Below, piece after piece: positions 48,701 to 60,700 of a stretch of 64,000 nt of DNA (within the stretch, counting starts at the first letter, position 1; the number at the start of each line of letters is the position of its first letter). The stretch is taken from contig NC_064046.1 in the NCBI RefSeq assembly GCF_932526225.1, forward strand, positions 13,768,408 through 13,832,407. The letters run 5' to 3'. The translations under genes were made by a program, and so were the position numbers. The notes under the pieces are model-generated. The model ran no database searches and was not told the origin of the DNA. It worked only from the letters and a program-made list of their open reading frames with translations. This DNA comes from Nematostella vectensis. Lineage: Eukaryota; Cnidaria; Anthozoa; Actiniaria; Edwardsiidae.

Positions 48701-51700
48701 AAAGTCAGACACAGCCAGAAACATACAATGAGATAAAAATGTTAGTCACAGCCCGAAACATACAATGAGATAAAAGAGTCAGACACAGCCAGAAACATAC
48801 AATGAGATAAAAAAAAAGTCAGTCACAGCCAGAAACATAAAATGAGATAAAAAAGTCACAGCCAGAAACATACAATGAGATAAAAAAAAGTCAGTCACAG
48901 CCAGAAACATACAATGAGATAAAAAAAGTCAGACACACCCAGAAACATACAATGAGATAAAAAAAATTCAGACACACCCAGAAACACACGATGAGATAAA
49001 GCAGGCAGGGGAATCCGTTGTACTGAAAAATGTCTTACCTGCAAAATCAGCTCAATGTTGTGACAAGTCGAGGAGTACAGCGGTGGAATACCACTGACCG
49101 TTAACGATGGTGGAAGATGAATCTACATCGGACAGTAAAAAAAATAATAATAAATATATGAGGAATGCAAGTATACACCTTTAATTTCCCCCCCCCCCCA
49201 AAAAAAAAAAAATGAATGTTAGTCGAAGTCCAATTTTATTGATATGGATAACGTAGCCCAAAAAATGTAGGTCGGCTTACGGAGGCGTGCAGTCGACGCA
49301 TCCACAGGTAACCCGAACAGACCAGGCTGGAAAACTTGAAAAGGAAGTCTCGACTTTGATCCAGATCCCCAGCAAACATGAGGAACACGGTCGAGACGAA
49401 CCAGTCGTGGCCTGGGTACTCGACGCTAAGAGTGCCTAACAATAGTGTTAAGGAAGATTGGAATACGCCAAATAAGGTACATCTCTAGGCATAAAATTTA
49501 CCCTGCAAATTTGCTGGAAGATGGAGTTTTTCGCTCTCTGGCTCTTCGCACAAAGCGAAGTGCTTCGCGTCACGTATTCGCTTGAAAAAATGGGATTGCG
49601 TGGGATTATTTGGGTGAACAGAGTAAACAAAGCAAAAGTTAAATCCCCACTCGTTTGAAAAGCTTTCGATTCCAGTCCATGCTCCGATTGCATAGTTCTC
49701 GAACCCATTCCCAGCTCGTTTTGCAAAACTTTTGAGCCCAATCCAGCTCGTTTTGCAAAAATCGATACAGAATGTGAAAGAGAGAGGATACGTAGCGTTG
49801 AGTCGGGGACCTTCTGTTGACTTCGCATGTAGAACTTGGCGTACTTGAGCAGGAAAACCAAGTCTTCAGTGCCCTCAGTACTAGACTGTAGCAGCCCAAG
49901 AGTGACGCCATAACGCACCGCGAGCCTGACACCCAGGGACTCGACCGCTGACAGCTCTGTGTTCTTCAGGCTCATTTCACCAACTGTCAATCACCAAAGG
50001 TTTAGCGATTCCATGGGAACCAATATTTGCCGAACAAAATCAAGTGGAAAAATTTGCCTAAAAAGTGTTCTGTAATGGCTGACGGCGGTGCATGTTGAAA
50101 TGTGTGTGTTGGGGGGGGGGGGAGGGGGGGCGATTGAAAAAATAAATATTATATTAAAAAACTGAAAAGCACAGGGGATGAATTATTTTGTTGTAGTTGT
50201 TTCTGCTGCTACTGTTGCTTTTTGGCTGTTGTCAATTAAGTACGTGGATCTTTAACATAAATGTGGATGTTGTTTTTGCTGATTTTACTGTTGTTCTCGG
50301 CGTCGCTTTAGTTGTCGCCGTTGTTATTGTAGTTGTAGTTGTTGCTTATTGCCGCTGTTAATGCTGCTCGTGTTGATGTCTATAAATGTCCTGTGTGGGT
50401 TTCTAGCTGCGGTAAGCAGCTAGTCTGCTTTAAGTCGGTAAATAGTGTTTTTATCGCGAAAGATTTTGAAGCCGCATTGTTACCAGTTTACTTCCGGTCG
50501 ATTACGTAAGAATCTCCGATGATTTTTAACGGAAAACACGAAAAATATTTCAAAATAAAGAAAGCAGTGTGTTTATTGGAAGTTTCTTCGAGGATGTGAT
50601 TGATAATTTAGAGCGGATGGCCGGTTAAATATCTCAGATTCGAATAGATTCTTTTGTCTTTTAACGGTTGAGGTTTCCGTCGGACCTCCGTAGGTAAACT
50701 GGTGACAATGGGGCTTTAAGCTACATGGTGGTTTTACCTGAATATTCGATAAGTGGAAAGATAGCTTCCTCGGGCACATTTGTTAACGCTTGGCAAACAG
50801 ATTCAAGTAGGAGCTTCACCACTATAGAAAAAAATGGATTAAAAGCAAAAAAATTTTGAACAATAGTGCTCAGAAAAGCAGAAGAAGCAGAGTTTGTCAT
50901 CTTGAAATCTTAAAATCCTCAAGCTTCAAAAAACGCGTTGACTACAGTTTGGGCTGCAAAGTGCAGCCAGTACTTGCAGCTCGGAATTCGTAAAAACCAC
51001 GTGGTGACCGAATTTTCTAAATAAACATAGAGAAGGCGCAAATAGGAAGACGCTTCCAGTCAGAATCAACAAATTTAAGGATCTCGGGGGGTTATTTGGC
51101 ACAAAATGATGAGAACTCAGCATCCTAATGCCCTTGCAATAGTGTCAATACGATTGACTAAAGGAAAGGTGGAAAAGAAGGCAAAAGGGACATCAAAAGC
51201 AAGAAAAACTGACCTTTCAAATTGCAGTTAAACTTTCCACTCCTGAGTGACTCACAGAACACTCCACGGAACTTCTCCAGCCATACGATACTAAAATAAT
51301 AGCGATAATTTTACTTTTATTTTTTATATTTTTCTATTATTTGCGATCATCGTGCATTGGGAATCATAAGTCAAAATAATAATTAGCTAATTTCGCTGAT
51401 ATGAGCCTTTCTACCTCTCTGCCGGCAATGGCTTCGCACCCTCCAGAAAATGCGTCACTTGATCGTCTAGAAATAAAAAGAGTTGCAAGAAAGTCAGCTG
51501 TTAAACCGCCTTTAACAAAACAACCAAAAAAGAGTGGAAACCCATGTAGGGGACGTTTAAAACTGAAACTTTTTAGAAGAGCTTCATTTAATTTCATGTT
51601 TGAAGGTCACAAGCTACCGTAAATGATTTAATAAAAGCCCCCCATCTAAATAACGCCTCCTATCTAATGAAAGCCCCCTAAGCTTACAAGTTTGTAATAA

Positions 51701-54700
51701 ACGCCCCTCTCTAACAAACGCCCCCATCTAAAGAACGCCTCCTATCTATTGAAAGCCCCCCTAAGCTTACAAGTTTGTAATGAACGCTCCTCTCTAACAA
51801 ACGCCTCTTTACCATCCCTTCCAGCTTAAAGCCGCATTGTCACCAGTTTACTTCCGGAGGTCCGTCGGAAACCTCAACCGTCAAAAGACAAAAAAATCTA
51901 TTAGAATCCGCGCTATGAAACAGGCCATCCGCTCTAAATTATCCGTCAAACCCTCGAAGAAACTTCCAAAAGACACACTGCTTTTGAATTTTTGAAATAT
52001 TTTCCGCGGTTTCCGTTAAAAATCATCGGAGATTATTACGTAAACTGGTAACAATGCGGCTTTGAAAACAAACGTCATAGGAGTATCGTTAATACAAATC
52101 AAATTAAATTTATCTGAGTTTTGCTTCTACTGGGTGAGGTTTGCTCTCACCCAAGAAATGCTTGCGTAGCAGGCTTTAATTTAACATGATCCTAACTGAG
52201 ATTAGAACCCACTGCACTTGGGTTTGTTATATTTTTAAAGTTTGTAAAGAACTCTCTAAACGCCTCCCCTCTGAACGCCCCCCTTCGGATCATAAAAATT
52301 TAATAACTCCCCGGGCGTTAAAGTCCATATAACCTTTCAGAGTTGATAGACTTTGTCAATTCTTTATATTTTCATCTTCCGAATGGTATGTGGTTCGTAT
52401 GGACCCTATAAAACACGCGTTCGCGCGAATAACTCAAAGCTGTAATATTGAGGTATTTTGGTCAACCTTCGTAAAAAAGGCCGTGAACTGAAAGGCCCGG
52501 GTCCAATCATTTGTGACGTAGATCGAGATGTCAACCAAATTACATGAGAAAACATATGCGCGCGCTAAACGGGTTCCCGTCTTCATTTCTTCTTAGTTAT
52601 TGCTGAGAAACGTTGTGTGGTTACATCTTTTACAGTCATCTTAATATTTCATCCCGGTAGTCAAATGATTATTTAACTTCAGGAAACAAATCTGCAAAAT
52701 TTAGCGGATATTTTTTAGTCTAATTGAATCGTTTTTCCATTGTGCGCGCGCTGCATTCGCAATCAAGAATGGCGACATTCTCACGAGCGCGCGCTGTTTT
52801 TGAAACCTACAACAAAACGATATTTTCTTTTTTCGCATACAATTCTCGACTTTAAATTATTCTTCGCCTCATTGTGAGTAGCATTGCAAAAGAAAACAAT
52901 TCGCCAATATTTTGTGGTATTACCGTCTCTGATTTTTAACGGATTTAAGGAAAATACGTTGTTTCAGATTTTCCCGCCAAAACTTGGAATTATTCACTCG
53001 AATCAATCTCCTTTCGAGCGGCCAGGAAAATTTTCAAAGATCTGTAGAAAATTCAAATTTCAATCAAATTCAATCCCCTTTTCAGAATTTGAAAGTTTAT
53101 CTATGCTTTGTTTTGGCTAGATTGATATAAGTAAAGGGTTTTAAGAACTTTAACTTGATCATTTACGTAAGCACATGTCTCAGTTCACTGGCAACTGAAT
53201 CTACGATTCCTAGTGAGGCAAAATCCATACCTTTCTGTGGTGCGGTGTCAATGGATGGGACATCCTTGAGCAGGTATTCCTTGGGAGGTGGGAAAGATGA
53301 AAACAGAGGCCAAGGATACGGGTTATCGGGATCCTAGAAACAAGAGATGTGCAGATTGATCCAACTATGATATTAAAGAATGTCGATAAACCACTCCTTT
53401 TTTATTGTTTACAATTGAAAATCCATGAGCTTATTTGCAAGAAAACTTCAAGATAACCACCCACGATTGAATTAGCCCATGGAATTCTTTATGTGACTCA
53501 GGATTGAGCGGGAGAATAAAATGGCGGCGTGATTTGCCTTCTTTAATTTTAGGGTTTGCAATATTGCGTTATTTTCATCCCACATCAAGCGCATAAAAAT
53601 ATTGAAAAATGTACTTAAGAGTTCGTTATGGGCTGCATGTCATCCTCTTAGTAGTCACTCTATATCATGCCTGGCTCCTTTCTCAGGCCTCGAATGAGGG
53701 TCATGATAAAGACATATCCCCAAATACAGTACTTAAGTAGAAACCTTTCTGGCACTAGATACATTGGACGTCCAATAGAGGTAAGCCGATAATAAAGGTA
53801 CTCAAATACAGTACTTAAGTGGAAAGCTTTCTGACACTAGATAAATTGGACGCCCAATAGAGGTAAGCCGATAATAAAGGTACCCAAATACAGTACTTAA
53901 GTGGAAAGCTTTCTGACACTAGATACATTGGACGCCCAATAGAGGTAAGCCGATAATAAAGGTAGCCAAATACAGTACTTAAGTGGAAAGCCTTCTGGCA
54001 CTAGATACATTGGACGCCCAATAGAGGTAAGCCGATAATAAAGGTACCCAAATACAGTACTTAAGTGGAAAGCTTTCTGACACTAGATACATTGGACGCC
54101 CAATAGAGGTAAGCCGATAATAAAGGTACTCAAATACAGTACTTAAGTGGAAAGCTTTCTGGCACTAGATACATTGGACGCCCAATAGAGGTAAGCCGAT
54201 AATAAAGGTACCCAAATACAGTACTTAAGTGGAAAGCTTTCTGGCACTAGATACATTGGACGCCCAATAGAGGTAAGCCGATAATAAAGGTACCCAAATA
54301 CAGTACTTAAGTGGAAAGCTTTCTGACACTGGATACATTGGACGCCCAATAGAGGTAAGCCGATAATAAAGGTACCCAAATACAGTACTTAAGTGGAAAG
54401 CCTTCTGGCACTAGATACATTGGACGCCCAATAGAGGTAAGCCGATAATAAAGGTACCCAAATACAGTACTTAAGTGGAAAGCTTTCTGACACTAGATAG
54501 ATTGGACGCCCAATAGAGGTAAGCTGATAATAAAGGTACCCAAATACAGTACTTAAGTGGAAAGCTTTCTGACACTAGATAGATTGGACGCCCAATAGAG
54601 GTAAGCCAATAATAAAGGTACTCAAATACAGTACTTAAGTGGAAAGCTTTCTGACACTGGACTTTTAATTGATATTGCCCTCACTTAGGTACCAGAAGGT

Positions 54701-57700
54701 ACGTAGAAAAAAGTATAGCACCCTCCAAACCATCCTGCTAAAAAGAGAAATAAAAATACCTCATTGTTCTTTACCTCTGTAAGTTTCCTGTCTGGAATGA
54801 TTCGTTCAGACGGGACTCCGACCCAGTATGTCTTGACAAGGATGTGATTGCGTTCACACGAGCACATATCTATGATGTAATCCGGTCTGTGGTGAAATAA
54901 GAAATCGTTACAAAGACATTATACACAAAAGTGCCTCTGCTAAGCGGCCACAGTCAGGCGCGTGTACCCAGGATAGATTTCGGATTGATAAAACTTTTCT
55001 TAGACTTAACAAACAAATGAATGAGGGTCTTACCCATTGTTCAGGCGGTTGTCGAGTTGGGCATCTAACAAAAGCTCCGTGAATCGATACGTGGATTCCA
55101 GGAAGAGAAAAGTGTCCAGGCAAGAGCACAGCACACTCAGGACCCTTAACACAAGGACAATGTTTAGGGCATTGTTAAGGCAAGGGAACAAGGGTACTGC
55201 ACACAGCGCCGGCACCGCTGGACAAAACAACCAAAATTCTACTGGCCCAGAAATTATGGCGCTTTTCGCAACGATGTTGGTGGGAGGTGATGTGTAGACA
55301 TTTTCTTTGTCTTTTGGTTATCCGAGGGTATTGGCACCAGTAATGCTGGCTGAGGCGTGCTAAGCGCCATTATCGTCCAGCCAACAATAAGAGTGCTTGT
55401 GAGTGCACCATGCAGCATTTTGCAACACGGAAAAACAGCAAAACATTCTCCTGTGGCTAGCCTGCGTTGCATTTGAACTAAGGGTTCTTTGTTTTCGAAA
55501 AAAAAATGGTGGTTCTACAAACGGCGACATTAATGGTTAATAAAATGATTTCTAAATCAGTTATGTATTTAATATGCCATTTTTTAAATGAAAACACAAT
55601 AATCTCCCCCCCCCCTATTTAATGTTGACAGGACCAAGGTTGCAGGTGTCAGACTACAACATTGGGAGGGGGAGGGGGGTCCTAGGCAAGGGGGGTGGGG
55701 TACAAAGGTGTTATGCTAGAAATATGGCGTGAACACACGGGAAGCGTTTTCCAAAAAAAAAAATTATAAACATTTTATTCGCTGATTGCAGCTAGACACT
55801 AAGAACTATGTAAGTGGTCTACGAAATAACGCACAACAATGGTACCCCGACACTTGATTAAGGGTATACATCAATAGGGTTTCTACTACGGTATTCATGT
55901 AAGAATATATTATGTTGGCAATGATATCAGTACCTTAGACCAAAGTGGTGCGACTCCTCGTATTTGAAGAGCGACTTTATTTTTACTTCAGAGTCCATCA
56001 TGACCAGTCGACTTATGAACTCCTAGAAAAACAAACGCAGTCATAATCATGACCAACCAATCAAGCAACTCATAGACAAGCAAGAACAGCCGAATTATAA
56101 AATCCTAAAAAGAAAAACGCAATCAAAAAAATCACCAACCCAACCAGGGAACTCATAACAAGTAATACGAGAGTGAATCATGAACAGCCGAGTTATCAAC
56201 ACCTAGAAAGAGAACAGCAATCAATAACATGACCAACCCAACCAGGAAACTCATAACAAGTAATACGAGAGTGAATCATGAACAGCCGAGTTATCAACAC
56301 CTAGAAAGAGAACAGCAATCAATAACTTGACCAACCCAACCAGGAAACTCATAACAAGTAATACGAGAGTCAATCATGAACAGCCGAGTTATCAACACCT
56401 AGAAAGAGAACAGCAATCAATAACATGACCAACCCAACCAGGAAACTCATAACAAGTAATACGAGAGTCAATCATGAACAGCCGAGTTATCAACACCTAG
56501 AAAGAGAACAGCAATCAATAACATGACCAACCCAACCAGGAAACTCATAACAAGTAATACGAGAGTCAATCATGAACAGCTGAGATATGCGTGTCATCAC
56601 TTGGAAGAAGAAACAAGAAAACAATTAAAACTATCGCTATGGATTCCCAAAATTAGCCGATGAAGATAAGTGTTTATATTCCGATGTGCTCCTCGGGTAG
56701 GTAAGGGATGTGATTGAGCTCCCGATACCCTCGTATCTACTAACCGCTAATGATGTGGGTGGGGAGTATACGGGTTCAGACGCGGTGATCTCTTCCACCT
56801 CAGAGCTGGATGTGACTGGTCTCGCAGCATCTGCCAGGACTTCATATACGGCGGGGAAAGACGATAGCACGCTAAGCAGGTTATTCAACGCCTACAGGAC
56901 ACAGAAAGAAAAGAAAACGATGTTGCCTAGGAGTAGAGGAAGTGAAAATTTTATTCGATTCTCGGCTTAACCATTCGGCTTTTGTGTGACACCGGGAAAC
57001 ATGCTATTGTGTGACACCGTGAAACATGCTATTGTGTGACATCGTCACAAGTTTCGTTGTGTGACACTTACCTTATGGTACGTCTTACTCTCGATAGTGT
57101 TCAATTGGTTTGATCCTTGGCTGGACCATTTGCTTGTTTGTAGCACCGTTGTGTGACATAACTCACCTTATGCCTGTTGTGTGACAGACGTGACACATGA
57201 GTTTGTGTGACAGCGTGACACGTGCTGTTGTCAAATCTCTTGGAACTTTCAACATAAGTGTTTTAGACAAAAATGAAACAAGTGATGACGTCATCTGACC
57301 CCTCCCATGGTCACGTGACCCAGAACAGAAAAACGTGTCGGAGAAGCTACTGTTCAAATCTAACATATATTTTTATCCAGAAATATTTTAACATCATTTT
57401 CTAAAACTTCACGCATCGGATATGCAAAATTTTGATACCGCGAAAAAATGGCGAATTTTTTATGTTTTTCGAAAACCAAATATTTGGTAATAACTTTTTC
57501 ATTTCTTCAAAAATCAAAAATCCAATGCGCTAAGTTGTTAGGAATGGTAATATCAATGGTTTGAATGAAAAAAATCACAATTGTTGTAAAATGTTTGAAA
57601 TTAAGTGTTTTTGTCGCGCAGAAATGGCCGCCATCTTGTTTTTCGCCATCTATTTTTATTCTCGAAAAACATTTAAAAATTGCATTTTCTTCTACAAAAT

Positions 57701-60700
57701 GTCGAAAGTTTATTTTAATCGCTTGGATAATAAGAAAATAGAAAATCAGAACTGGAGTTTCGAAGAAAATAAAAATAAAAAAAGGACTCGACCGGGGATT
57801 GAACCCGGAACGTTTGCTTAAAAGTCAAAGGTGCTAACCACTGGGACACGGAATCAAGTTGGAAGACGCGCGGCGATTTTAGTCTATTTAACCGGATGAA
57901 GCGCTTTTCCCTTTCGTAGCAACGGAGTTTATGGAACGTCTTGCTCGTCGATAGTGTCCACGTGTTTGATTCTCATCTGAGCCATATTCAATTTGTGTGG
58001 CACCGTGACACATGCTTTTGTGTGACAGCGTGACATGTGCTGTTATGTGACACTCACCTTATGGTACGTCTTGCTGTCGGTAGTGTCAACGTGTTTGATT
58101 CTCATCTGAGCCATATTTAATTTGTGTGGCACCGTGACACATGCTGTTGTGTGACAGCGTGACATGTGCTGTTATGTGACACTCACCTTATGGTACGTCT
58201 TGCTGTCGATAGTGTCCACGTGTTTGATTCTCGGGTGGACCATTCGCCTGTTGTGTGACCCTTCTAATACGATCCAAACATCTTGTAATAACCGCCTTAA
58301 GTAACCTAGGGAAGTATACATATACAGCGTCACGCGAGACCAACAAATAAGGTGGAACCCTATTAATTCAGGCCCTCAAGAGGTTGGAAAACAGCTCGAC
58401 AGCTATCCGAGTTCAACAGTTATTCACTGTATATACCTTCTAAACTTTCTCTAAACGTTTCAGTCCCCGGTTCCTCTTTTTGCGCTCCCACACCTCTCTT
58501 ATTTAACATACTTTTTTTCGGTGGAGAATCCGCTAAAAAGAGATTCTACATGACCCATCAAAAAGGTTTCTTTAAGACTGACCTGACTGACTAATACAAT
58601 CAGCGGCGTAGCCAGGATTTTTAACAGGAGGGGGCCCAAAAGGCCACTTCAAGGCATTTTTCCTGTATTACATTTGCTGTATTTTTGGCTGCTAGAAGGG
58701 GGGGGGGGCCTGGGCTACGCCCCTGACAATACGGCCTCCTTTATTTTCCCAAAGAGGAGGTGCCTAAAGTCATATTCGTTATTGACAGAGGGTATCCCTT
58801 ATATAGAGGATCCACTGGAATTCAACTCTGAAAAAAAAAACTATCGCTTTTCTCGCGTGAAGGAGTATCGTTTTAGAGAATTTTTTAAAAGTTTGGATAC
58901 CTCTTTTCTCCAGTGCGACCATCCCCGGGGCTGTGGCGGCGATCTGTGACACCATCACGCCGTAACCAAACTTCTCCCATTTGCTAACCTGAAGAGGTAA
59001 AAAAAATGAAAACTTGAACAGAGCGCGTATATTGTAGCGCGAATAATCAGTTATTGAGACATTAGGCCGAGGAAGTGTACAAATCGCACTTAAAGTCTGA
59101 CGCGGTGACGCGTTCTACCGTGACCACCTTTGTGAAGTAAGCAAATACGAATGCAAGAAATGTGCCATCTGTTTGACAAGAACTTTACAAGCGAACCAGC
59201 GTAGCAAAAAAAAATCTTTAAGTCGCATCAGAAGACGACGGAATCCTCCTATACATGGAGTATCAATCAAATCTGCGAATCTAGTATGCTCATTGGCTAA
59301 GGCTATAAGTTTTTTAAACTTATGTGGTCAGTGTAGCGGGAGTCACGCTAATGTCGGGCAAGAAGATGGATGGGATAATTCAGTGCGCAAAAGACGAAGT
59401 TATCAGAAAAGCGGCGGAAAAGAAAGCGGGTAAAAGATGTAAAGGGCAACACTTTATTACGTGCTCTTGTTCTCGGTGTCCTTATTTTACCTGCAGCTTT
59501 TTGGTGTATCTTTCGTACATGTAACCCACACACTCATTCATCGTGCCCGTTTGTTGGAGCATAAGCAGGCCCTTGGGCGTTCCGGCGAAATTCAGGAGGT
59601 TATCGATGAGCGAGCTCTCCCAGGCTAGACTACAATCAGAGACAAGCACATTTTATTACTGGGCACTTCCATGCTAATGTCTAATCAGAGACAAGGACAC
59701 CCAATACAGGATGAGCTCTCCCATTCTAGGATACAATCAGATACAAGCACATTCAACACAATCAAAGACAAGCACACTCAATAAAATGAGAGACACGTAC
59801 ACTTAATAAAATCAGAGACAAGTACTCTCAATACAGGATGAGCTCTCGCATGCTAGACTACAATCAGAGACAAGCACATTTTATTACTGGGCACTTCCAT
59901 GCTAATGTCTAATCAGAGACAAGGACACCCAATACAGGATGAGCTCTCCCATGCTAGGCTACAATCAGATGCAAGCACATTCAACACAATCAGAGACAAG
60001 TACACTCAATAAAATGAGAGACACGTACACTTAATAAAATCAGAGACAAGTACTCTCAATACAGGATGAGCTCTCCCATTCTAGGATACAATCAGATACA
60101 AGCACATTCGACACAATCAAAGACAAGCACACTCAATAAAATCAGAGACACGTACACTTAATAAAATCAGAGAAAGTACTCTCAATACAGGATGAGCTCT
60201 CGCATGCTAGGCTACAATCAGAGACAAGCATGTTCAAAAGTGGGTTAGCTCTTCCATGGTACTGTCCAATCAGAGACAAGCATGTTCAAAAGTGGGTTAG
60301 CTCTTCCATGGTACTGTCCAATCAGAGACAAGCATGTTCAAAAGTGGGTTAGCTCTTCCATGGTACTGTCCAATCAGAGACAAGCAAATTCAATACAATC
60401 AGAGACATGTTCATCTGACGTACTTGTCAGCTTCTTGTACTGTGTCAGTGGGGGAGTCATCCGCAGAGTTCTCTGTAGCCGACATTGAGGGGGAATCCTT
60501 GATCGCCTGAAAAACACAAGGTTAAATATATAACACTAGCTTGCGTTACCATTTCCTTGCATTACCACAATCTTGCGTTACCTCTTAGCCTCACATTGCC
60601 CCAGGCGTCGGCCACATACTTGTACTGTTGCTTGCGTTATCACTGGCTTGCGTTACCACTAGCTTACGTTACCATTTCCTTGCATTACCACAACCTTGCG

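Noticed and set aside
57783-57860. Functional tRNA gene (Lys-like TTT anticodon)
   Set aside because: The B-box and T-arm are good, but the acceptor stem does not pair and the anticodon stem is imperfect. It is kept only as a tRNA-like sequence.
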